In this document: piece by piece, positions 6,349 through 12,326 of the stretch | How the letters are laid out: every line of letters starts with the position of its first letter | Position numbering within the stretch: position 1 is the stretch's first letter | NCBI GenBank assembly: GCA_027066695.1 | Contig: JAMONE010000100.1 | Span: 1 to 12,326 of the forward strand | DNA length: 12,326 nt | Reading direction: 5' to 3' | DNA from: Micavibrio sp. | GTDB lineage: Bacteria; Pseudomonadota; Alphaproteobacteria; Micavibrionales; Micavibrionaceae | The notes under the pieces: generated by a model | What the model saw: the letters and a program-made list of their open reading frames with translations, nothing else | What the model was told of the DNA's origin: nothing | Databases searched by the model: none | Position numbers and translations under genes: made by a program

Positions 6349-7749
6349 ATGAAAAATTACTGGATTAGAGATGGTATTGAAAAGAATATTTTCGATGTTA
6401 TCCGTTTTGTAGATATTTTGGTTTTGTTCGTTGCTGCGTATCTTACCTATTTTATGCGCCAAGGCTCGTTCGCTATCCCTGAAAATTATATTGGCTTTAT
6501 AATTATATATGCAATTATTTTCTCTATTACTTGTAATGTGTGTGGGCTGTATAAGCTTAAATGCTTGCATAGCTTATCAAGGCAGGCAAGCTTATTGATT
6601 TGGTCGATTATAGTTCCTGTTGTTATCTGTCTTTCTATAGCTTTTCTTATGGGCGTGTCGGATAATTTTTCTCGAATTTGGCTGGTAAGCTGGCAGTTAT
6701 TGAGCTTTGGGCTTTTATGTGTTGAGCGATATGCGTTTAGCGCATGGTTCAGAAGCAAGCTGAATAAGGGGTGCTTTGTTCGTAAAGCTGTTTTGGTGGG
6801 GCATAGTGTTAAAACTGAAAAGCTTATGAGGGTTATTAATAAACCTGCGCGCTCTATAGTCGAGGCTGTGGCTATTTATCTTCCTGATTATAATGGTGAT
6901 GAAAAAGAGCAGCTAGGCTTGCCTATCATAAATAATATGAATGATTTAGAGCATCTTTGTTACAAAGAAAAAATTGATGATGTAATTGTTACATACGAGA
7001 TGGATTCGCAAGAGGGTATAGATGATATATTATCCGATTTAAGGGTGCTTCCTTGTAATGTGCTTTATTGCTTGCCGACAATTTTATTTGATAGGGTATC
7101 ACCAGAACGCCTTTGGGGTGCGCCGATTATTTCAATTTATCGTCGTCCGATTGGTGATAGAGAAGTTTTTGTAAAGCGCATCTTTGATATATTAATTGCA
7201 CTTGGCTTAATTGTGCTGTTTTTGCCTGTTCTTATCGCTTGCTCACTTATATTAAAGCTAAATAAATCAGAGAGCATCTTGTTTAATCAAAGTCGTAATG
7301 GAATGATGGGCGAGGAGTTTAATATTTATAAGTTTCGCACCATGAGTGTTACTGACGCTGGGGATGGTGATGTTAAGCAGGCGCAAAAACATGATCCTCG
7401 CGTTACAAAGGTAGGTGCATTTTTACGTAAAACCAGCATGGATGAGTTGCCGCAGCTATTTAATGTTTTGCGTGGTGATATGTCGATTGTAGGCCCTCGC
7501 CCGCACGCTGTTAGTCATAATGATCATTATGATAATTTGGTGGAGAGCTATGCCGCGCGTAATCGGGTTAAACCAGGAATAACGGGCTGGGCGCAAATAC
7601 ATGGTTGTCGCGGAGAAACTGATACGCTCGATAAAATGAAAAAGCGTGTGGCTTATGATCTTTATTATATTGAAAACTGGTCATTATTGATGGATTTAAA
7701 GGTTATGCTCCTTACTCCTTTTGCCCTTTTTCACAAAAATGCATATTAA
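6349..7749 (+). CDS. Polyprenyl-phosphate sugar-1-phosphate transferase (WcaJ/WbaP-type), exopolysaccharide or O-unit initiation
   Basis: An inner-membrane enzyme that moves a hexose-1-phosphate from a nucleotide sugar to undecaprenyl phosphate, the first step in building an exopolysaccharide or O-antigen repeat unit. 466 residues, the normal length. Four hydrophobic segments lie at about 15-35, 47-66, 82-103 and 109-127, then a Rossmann-like cytoplasmic domain (~143-245), a membrane-associated helix (~277-303), and the catalytic domain: KFRTM 328-332, DPRVTKVGAFLRKTSMDELPQ starting at 349 with the D365-E366 pair, GPRP 382-385 and RVKPGITGWAQI 406-417. The ATG at 6349 is the only option: an in-frame stop lies 9 bp upstream. 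The ribosome binding site is weak (AGGG, 11 nt). It diverges from argG. No other polysaccharide genes are in the window, so the sugar and the polymer are unknown. Confidence 0.95.
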   Translation: MKNYWIRDGIEKNIFDVIRFVDILVLFVAAYLTYFMRQGSFAIPENYIGFIIIYAIIFSITCNVCGLYKLKCLHSLSRQASLLIWSIIVPVVICLSIAFLMGVSDNFSRIWLVSWQLLSFGLLCVERYAFSAWFRSKLNKGCFVRKAVLVGHSVKTEKLMRVINKPARSIVEAVAIYLPDYNGDEKEQLGLPIINNMNDLEHLCYKEKIDDVIVTYEMDSQEGIDDILSDLRVLPCNVLYCLPTILFDRVSPERLWGAPIISIYRRPIGDREVFVKRIFDILIALGLIVLFLPVLIACSLILKLNKSESILFNQSRNGMMGEEFNIYKFRTMSVTDAGDGDVKQAQKHDPRVTKVGAFLRKTSMDELPQLFNVLRGDMSIVGPRPHAVSHNDHYDNLVESYAARNRVKPGITGWAQIHGCRGETDTLDKMKKRVAYDLYYIENWSLLMDLKVMLLTPFALFHKNAY

Positions 7750-7758
7750 TGCATATTA
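7739..7758 (+). repeat. Tandem 10-bp duplication at the sugar transferase stop codon
   Basis: ATGCATATTA occurs twice in direct succession. The first copy contains the last codons (Ala-Tyr) and the TAA stop. This is either a replication-slippage duplication or chance in AT-rich sequence. It does not change the protein, because the stop is in the first copy. Confidence 0.5.
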
Positions 7759-7789
7759 AAGTACTTCTTCTTACTTATTATGTTGTAAT

Positions 7790-7818
7790 TTGCATATTTA
7801 TGGTGTAATCCATATTCT
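7790..7818 (+). promoter_or_regulatory. Candidate promoter of the large surface protein gene
   Basis: TTGCAT (7790-7795) and TATTCT (7813-7818) are separated by exactly 17 nt. The predicted start near 7825 leaves a ~30-nt leader holding AGGA (7843-7846), 9 nt before the ATG at 7856. This suggests that the large gene can be transcribed on its own rather than only from the sugar transferase gene. Confidence 0.45.
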
Positions 7819-7855
7819 GAGCAATATTTAGAGAAGCAGAGTAGGAACATTTGGT

Positions 7856-10800
7856 ATGTGTAACATAGATCAAACACCGCAAAAATTTAAGAAATCATTA
7901 TTATCAACAACGGCGATAATTGCTGGTGTTTTGTTGATTTCGCCTAATGTTAGCGCTGCGGTGGGGACGCCTGATTATTCTTGGGATTATGATACTGTTA
8001 TTGCAGGTAATGTTGGCAAAAGTACAGTTGTGCCAGGGATTACGAATATTACAGTTGATGGCGGTAACGGTGCTGTTGAAAGTAACGCAAGTATATATGA
8101 CGGTCACATTGTTAATGTTTTGGGTGATCCTAACTCAACATTTACTGTTTTCGATAATCGCGCAGACATTCAATCAACACTTGATGGTAATCTTAATTCT
8201 AATATGAATATTGTTATTATCGATAAAGATGGTTTGTTCTTTGGTAGTAATTTTAATGCTGATGTGCAAGGTATTGTTGCATCTACTGGCGATGTGTTAT
8301 CCGCAGATATAATGACTGGCGGACCGCTACTTATTTCCAATGTCGATCAGGGCGGTGATATTACTTTAAACGGCACTATTACAGTTGCGGATGCTGGCTT
8401 GGCTGCGTTCGTTGCGCCAAATATTGTAAATAACGGGATTATTAATGCTAAGCTTGGGCGCGTTCAAATGGGCGCAGCACAAAGCGTAACCGTTGACATT
8501 TATGGCGATGGTTTAATTGAACTAGCACTTAGCGGTGAGCTTTCAGATGCTTTGATAGAAAATAACGGTGATATTAACGCGGAAGGCGGCTTTGTACAGA
8601 TGAGCGCACTTGCCGTGAAAGATACGGTTGATAATATTGTTAATAACACAGGTATTATTGATGTATCCTCGGTTGTGGTTAGTGGCGGCAAAATCATTCT
8701 TTCTGGTGGAGATCACGGCACAGTTAAAAATGACGGCGCGATTGATACATCGATTGGTGGTGATGTTAATATCTCGGGCGAGCGTTTTGTTCAAAATGGT
8801 TTCATAGAAGCTGACGGCGGCGATATAACTATCGATAATAGTGGTGAGTTTTACGCTGCAAACGCCAATAGTTTGCGCACCAATGGCACAGGAACGATTG
8901 AGCTTAACCAGAGTGACGATGGCTTAATCCAAAATGCAATTGATGCAATTGATAATACTGGCACAGGCACAAATACTATCAATGTCGCAGCAGGCTCATA
9001 TAACGAAGCGGTTGAAGCGGATCATGATAACCTTATTATGAATGGTAACAATGCAGGAAATAGTGGCTATGGCTTGCGTCTTGCTGAAAGCTCCATTTCT
9101 CCAAATTCACCAGGTATTCATATTACAGCAGATAACGTAGTTATCGATGGTTTTGAAATTATTGGCGGCGATCCAGGTATCTTTGCTGATGGCGCAAATG
9201 ACGCTGTCATTAAAAATAATATAGTACATGATAGTACTACTCATGGCGTATATGTAAGTAATTCTAGTAACGTTATTGTTCAGGGTAATAATATTTACGA
9301 TATAGTTAATGCAGGTATCTTTGCTGAAAACAGTGCTAATATTTTAATTGTTGGTAATGATGTGGATACAGCTCATACAGGTATTCGTGTTCATGGTAGT
9401 GATAATGCTGAGATCATCGGTAATTATGTTGACACAATAACAGGAACTGATCGTTTCGCAGATGGTATTCATGTCAGAGGCGGCAGCGATGTTCTTATCG
9501 CAGAAAATGAAATTTATAATACCAATGATGAAGGTATCTATGTGAATAGTTCTTTGGGGCATTTGGTTGTTGTCGGTAATTACATAGAAAATGCTGGCGT
9601 TGCCTCATCTGATATCGGTAGTGGTATTGAGCTTATCTCAACAAAAAGCTCTGTTGAAATTGCTGGTAATGATATTATAGGCACGCATCATGCTGGTATA
9701 TTGGTTAAAGGAACAAGATCTGGTGATATTGAGATTAGAGATAATTATGTTGAAGATGCTGGTGATGACGGTATTCGCGCTTCAGAAGGCGGTAATATCT
9801 TTATAGCTGGAAATGAAGTTGAAAATTCGGGAGATGATGGTATCGAAGTTCGCGATGCTATTAACCCGTCTGTTATCTTGGGTAATGACGTTACCTTTAG
9901 CGCTGTAAATGGTGTTAATATAAATAATTCTAATGACGCAGTAGTTCAGGGTAATAATATTTACGATATAGTTAATGCAGGTATCTTTGCTGAAAACAGT
10001 GCTAATATTTTAATTGTTGGTAATGATGTGGATACAGCTCATACAGGTATTCGTGTTCATGGTAGTGATAATGCTGAGATCATCGGTAATTATGTTGACA
10101 CAATAACAGGAACTGATCGTTTCGCAGATGGTATTCATGTCAGAGGCGGCAGCGATGTTCTTATCGCAGAAAATGAAATTTATAATACCAATGATGAAGG
10201 TATCTATGTGAATAGTTCTTTGGGGCATTTGGTTGTTGTCGGTAATTACATAGAAAATGCTGGCGTTGCCTCATCTGATATCGGTAGTGGTATTGAGCTT
10301 ATCTCAACAAAAGGCTCTGTTGAAATTGCTGGTAATGATATTATAGGCACGCATCATGCGGGTATATTGGTTAAAGGAACAAGATCTTATGCAGGTAATA
10401 TTGATATTATAGAAAACTATGTAGCTGATGCCAGCGATGACGGTATTCGCGCTTCAGAAGGCGGCAAAATCTTTATAGCGGAAAATCAAGTTGAGAATTC
10501 TGGAAATGATGGTATCGAAGTTCGCGATGCGACTAACTCGTCTGTTATTTCGGGTAATGAGGTGACCTTTAGCGCTGTAAATGGTGTTAATATAAATAAT
10601 TCCAATGACGCAGTAGTTCAGGATAATATGGTTTTGCATACTGGCGCGTCAGGCATCTTTGCTGAAAATAGTGCCAATATCCTTATCGGTGGCTATGGCA
10701 TAGGTGATGGCAATGAAATCTATGACGTTCACACAGCTATTCGTATTCATGGCAGTGATAATGCCGAAATCATAGGTAATTATGTTGACACAACAACTGG

Positions 10801-12109
10801 AACCGATCGTTTTTCTGATGGTATTCATGTCAGAGGCGGAAGTGATGTTCTTATAGCAGAAAATGAAATTCATAATATTAATGACGATGGTATATATGTA
10901 AACAGCTCACTTGGTATGCTTACTATTGAAGGAAATATTATCGAAAATATTGGTCTTGCTTCAACTGATATAGGTAATGGTATTGAGCTTATGGTTACAA
11001 AAGGCTCTGCTGAAATTGTTGGTAATAATATTGTAGGTACGCATCACGCAGGTATATTGGTTAAAGCAACCAGTCCTTGGGCAGGTACTTTTGAGATTAG
11101 AGAAAACTATGTTGAAAATGCTGGTGATGATGGTATTCGTGTGAATCATAGTAAAGCTACAGTTATTGCAAATAACGAAATCTGGTCATCTGGTAATAAT
11201 GGAATTCGCGTTAATAACATGCTGGATCTGACGTTGTTGGACAATGAGATCAATAATAGCTCTGCGCACGGTTTCTATTTATCAGGCGCAGATAATGGTG
11301 ATGTTACATTCCAAGGCAATACCATTATCGATTCACAGCTTACAGGCGCACGTTTTGAAAGTGGTGATATAGATATGAGTGATCTTGCGAATGCAAACAC
11401 TTTCCAAAATACAAGCGGCCTTCCTCGTGTTGCAATGCAATTTGATGAAGAGTTAGGCGGTAATGGTCTGCGCATAGTCGGTGAAACATTGGGTACAAGC
11501 GTGTTTGATGGCTATTTGCCCACAGATAGTTACTATGTACGTTTCGAAGATGGATCTATATTAGATGTTGCAAGCAATCCAATTGTTATTGATGGCGCAG
11601 ATGCTTCATTTGATGGTGTTATACCGTCTAGCTTTGCGGGAACGATATTACCAGCCGCGCAATTAAACTTTATAGAGAATCGTTTATATGATGCGGATGA
11701 CGCACCTATTGATGGCCGTGGACAAATATTCGCTGGCTTGCAAGAGATTGCTGCCCCCGCTCTCGCTGCATTTGGTGTAGAAAATGTTGAAGATTTTCTA
11801 CCTAAGTCAGCCTTTCAAGTTGACGGTGGTTCTAGTGGTGCTAAGTTATTTATTCAAGGGCTTCCACCTGTTGATGGGCTTCCAGCTCCAGTGGCTTTGA
11901 ATAATATAGAGCCAGCCGCAGGTGAAAAAAATCCCGAAGAATTAGCGAAAATAACCCCCGAAGCGGGTGGTGATCAGCCGCAGGGGCGTGACGTTACATG
12001 TCTTGGTGATGCTGTAGGGTCTATTGCTAGTGGTTCGGTTACATATAGCTTTGGCGGATCTTTTGAGGATAGTATAAAAGGCGCGTCAGCTTGCTCTAAT
12101 AATATTTAA
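7856..12109 (+). CDS. Large secreted beta-helix protein with filamentous-haemagglutinin (two-partner secretion) N-domain
   Basis: Probable surface or released adhesin, 1417 residues. A signal peptide occupies residues 1-34 (basic FKK, hydrophobic core, cleavage expected after VSA). Residues ~36-230 resemble the TPS/haemagg_act domain: the IVIIDKDGLFFGSNFNADV...IVASTGDV run (119-147) matches the family's 'NPNGxxFGxxAxVxVGGLVAST' region, followed by AGLAAFVAPNIVNNGIINAKLG (180-201). From ~395 on, right-handed parallel beta-helix rungs of ~24 residues (G-N-x-V/I ... GI-x-V pattern) dominate, grouped in three long units (475-696, 697-920, 921-1150). A non-repetitive region, ~1160-1375, follows. 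The last 36 residues carry two cysteines (C1382, C1413), apparently the only ones in the mature protein; a C-terminal Cys pair anchors HMW1-type exoproteins. AGGA lies 9 nt before the ATG. No TpsB partner is visible. The partner substrate is unknown. Confidence 0.88.
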   Translation: MCNIDQTPQKFKKSLLSTTAIIAGVLLISPNVSAAVGTPDYSWDYDTVIAGNVGKSTVVPGITNITVDGGNGAVESNASIYDGHIVNVLGDPNSTFTVFDNRADIQSTLDGNLNSNMNIVIIDKDGLFFGSNFNADVQGIVASTGDVLSADIMTGGPLLISNVDQGGDITLNGTITVADAGLAAFVAPNIVNNGIINAKLGRVQMGAAQSVTVDIYGDGLIELALSGELSDALIENNGDINAEGGFVQMSALAVKDTVDNIVNNTGIIDVSSVVVSGGKIILSGGDHGTVKNDGAIDTSIGGDVNISGERFVQNGFIEADGGDITIDNSGEFYAANANSLRTNGTGTIELNQSDDGLIQNAIDAIDNTGTGTNTINVAAGSYNEAVEADHDNLIMNGNNAGNSGYGLRLAESSISPNSPGIHITADNVVIDGFEIIGGDPGIFADGANDAVIKNNIVHDSTTHGVYVSNSSNVIVQGNNIYDIVNAGIFAENSANILIVGNDVDTAHTGIRVHGSDNAEIIGNYVDTITGTDRFADGIHVRGGSDVLIAENEIYNTNDEGIYVNSSLGHLVVVGNYIENAGVASSDIGSGIELISTKSSVEIAGNDIIGTHHAGILVKGTRSGDIEIRDNYVEDAGDDGIRASEGGNIFIAGNEVENSGDDGIEVRDAINPSVILGNDVTFSAVNGVNINNSNDAVVQGNNIYDIVNAGIFAENSANILIVGNDVDTAHTGIRVHGSDNAEIIGNYVDTITGTDRFADGIHVRGGSDVLIAENEIYNTNDEGIYVNSSLGHLVVVGNYIENAGVASSDIGSGIELISTKGSVEIAGNDIIGTHHAGILVKGTRSYAGNIDIIENYVADASDDGIRASEGGKIFIAENQVENSGNDGIEVRDATNSSVISGNEVTFSAVNGVNINNSNDAVVQDNMVLHTGASGIFAENSANILIGGYGIGDGNEIYDVHTAIRIHGSDNAEIIGNYVDTTTGTDRFSDGIHVRGGSDVLIAENEIHNINDDGIYVNSSLGMLTIEGNIIENIGLASTDIGNGIELMVTKGSAEIVGNNIVGTHHAGILVKATSPWAGTFEIRENYVENAGDDGIRVNHSKATVIANNEIWSSGNNGIRVNNMLDLTLLDNEINNSSAHGFYLSGADNGDVTFQGNTIIDSQLTGARFESGDIDMSDLANANTFQNTSGLPRVAMQFDEELGGNGLRIVGETLGTSVFDGYLPTDSYYVRFEDGSILDVASNPIVIDGADASFDGVIPSSFAGTILPAAQLNFIENRLYDADDAPIDGRGQIFAGLQEIAAPALAAFGVENVEDFLPKSAFQVDGGSSGAKLFIQGLPPVDGLPAPVALNNIEPAAGEKNPEELAKITPEAGGDQPQGRDVTCLGDAVGSIASGSVTYSFGGSFEDSIKGASACSNNI
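9278..9943 (+). repeat. Long intragenic repeat, unit 1 (222 codons, nine beta-helix rungs)
   Basis: Codons 475-696 of the surface protein gene. The first 444 bp (9278-9721) recur at 9944-10387, offset 666 bp, with only two differences (9647 A versus G, 9694 T versus G). The remaining ~220 bp are clearly more diverged from unit 2. The unit splits into nine rungs beginning with NNIYD, GNDVD, GNYVD, ENEIY, GNYIE, GNDII, DNYVE, GNEVE and GNDVT. Confidence 0.95.
9944..10615 (+). repeat. Long intragenic repeat, unit 2 (224 codons)
   Basis: Codons 697-920. The first part, to 10387, is a near-exact copy of unit 1. Beyond that the unit carries two extra codons (SYAGN against SGD) and many substitutions, so the identity changes sharply at 10388. 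The shared reading frame keeps the rung register intact. Confidence 0.95.
10616..11305 (+). repeat. Long intragenic repeat, unit 3 (diverged, about 230 codons)
   Basis: Codons 921-1150. Same order of rungs as units 1 and 2 (for example HGSDNAEIIGNYVDT, HVRGGSDVLIAENEI and GTHHAGILVK recur), but with many substitutions and an insertion (GGYGIGDGNEIY) in the second rung. The older divergence shows that the array existed before the recent unit 1/unit 2 event. Confidence 0.9.
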
Positions 12110-12129
12110 TATTTTTCGGGTTAATTCCT

Positions 12130-12147
12130 CGCCCCTTGGGGTATTTT
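12130..12147 (+). terminator. Possible weak terminator after the surface protein gene
   Basis: GCCCC-TT-GGGGT is followed by ATTTT, 21 nt past the stop codon. The GC arms are complementary, but the loop is too tight for all pairs to form. The adjacent palindrome at 12148-12218 may do the job instead. Confidence 0.25.
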
Positions 12148-12218
12148 GTCATTGCGACCCTCGTGGAAACGGGGGGAAGCAATCTGGATTGTCGCGTCGC
12201 TACGCTTCTCGCAATGAC
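12148..12218. repeat. Dispersed palindromic element of the 'CATTGCGA...TCGCAATG' type
   Basis: GTCATTGCGA (12148-12157) and TCGCAATGAC (12209-12218) are perfect 10-bp inverted arms. At the centre CAATC-TG-GATTG (12180-12191) forms a second dyad, with the familiar GAAGCAATC and GTCGCTACGCTTCTCGCAATG wording. Sequences of this type are scattered in intergenic DNA of many proteobacteria, and their reverse strand gives the spurious peptide 'VIARSVATRQS'. It lies between the surface protein gene and a transposase. The left arm interior (CCCTCGTGGAAACGGGGG) is less symmetrical than usual, suggesting decay or a variant. Confidence 0.8.
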
Positions 12219-12265
12219 GTGATATAGTAACTTGTAATAAGAATTGCGGTGGTGTATGATATTGT

Positions 12266-12326
12266 ATGACTTATTCATTAGACCTTCGAAAGCGTGTGAT
12301 TTCTTATATCGATGATGGTGGAAATG
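12266..12326 (+). CDS. IS630-family transposase, N-terminal fragment (cut by window end)
   Basis: The 20 visible codons, beginning MTYSLDLRKRVISYIDDGG, match the typical start of IS630/Tc1-mariner-type transposases, which opens a helix-turn-helix that binds the element's terminal repeats. The frame is open at the right edge, so whether the gene is intact is unknown. The ATG at 12266 has no strong ribosome binding site, which is common for this family. The left inverted repeat of the element should lie between ~12220 and 12265, next to a TA target (TATA at 12223-12226), but its boundary cannot be fixed without the other end. Confidence 0.75.
   Translation, partial: MTYSLDLRKRVISYIDDGGN

Noticed and set aside
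9344..9562. Minus-strand 72-codon frame, found again identically at 10010-10228
   Set aside because: Both are antisense shadows of the duplicated tract in the surface protein gene; the identity of the two comes from the DNA repeat, not from selection on this frame.
9278..11305. Repeated surface-gene units as a CRISPR or tandem non-coding array
   Set aside because: The repeats are hundreds of bases long, contiguous, in frame and encode regular beta-helix rungs.
12096..12278. Minus-strand 60-codon frame after the surface gene
   Set aside because: Its VIARSVATRQS peptide is the well-known false translation of the CATTGCGA-type palindromic repeat; there is no ribosome binding site and no other support.

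Overview
The window looks like chromosome from a low-GC alphaproteobacterium. This is inferred from the cold-shock protein (its 'DGGQDVFVHISAVEQAG' segment is of the alphaproteobacterial type), the AT-rich intergenic DNA, and a short dispersed palindrome of the 'CATTGCGA...GAAGCAATC...TCGCAATG' type that is common in Rickettsiales-like and related genomes. The genus cannot be named from the sequence. The presence of argG and argH argues against a strongly reduced obligate parasite such as Rickettsia itself.

Left part (1-2640, genes on the minus strand). From the left edge: the start-proximal part of a dual-ATPase oligopeptide-type ABC transporter subunit (cut by the window edge and still open there), inorganic pyrophosphatase (ppa), an unassigned 40-residue small protein with its own good promoter and ribosome binding site, a 97-bp imperfect palindrome, and a cold-shock protein gene with a clear terminator, a sigma70-type promoter and an ~87-nt leader.

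Middle (2659-6181). A small cyclic-nucleotide-binding-fold protein without a DNA-binding domain lies on the plus strand and converges on an arginine-biosynthesis operon read on the minus strand: argG, then an unusual PhnA/YjdM-like protein, then argH. ArgG and ArgH catalyse the last two steps from citrulline and aspartate to arginine. The protein between them keeps the PhnA C-terminal domain but has no zinc ribbon. ArgH lacks the usual last ~25 residues.

Right part (6349-12326, plus strand). A membrane polyprenyl-phosphate sugar-1-phosphate transferase, which starts exopolysaccharide or O-unit synthesis, is followed by a 1417-codon secreted protein. That protein has a signal peptide, a filamentous-haemagglutinin-type two-partner-secretion N-domain, three ~222-230-residue beta-helix units, and a C-terminus with two cysteines. 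Units 1 and 2 share a 444-bp tract with only two differences, a sign of very recent duplication or gene conversion. No TpsB-type outer-membrane transporter gene is in the window. The right edge holds a dispersed palindrome and then the first 20 codons of an IS630-family transposase, so this side borders a mobile element. Together the two right-hand genes suggest a cell-envelope or surface locus, but there is no direct evidence that they are functionally linked.
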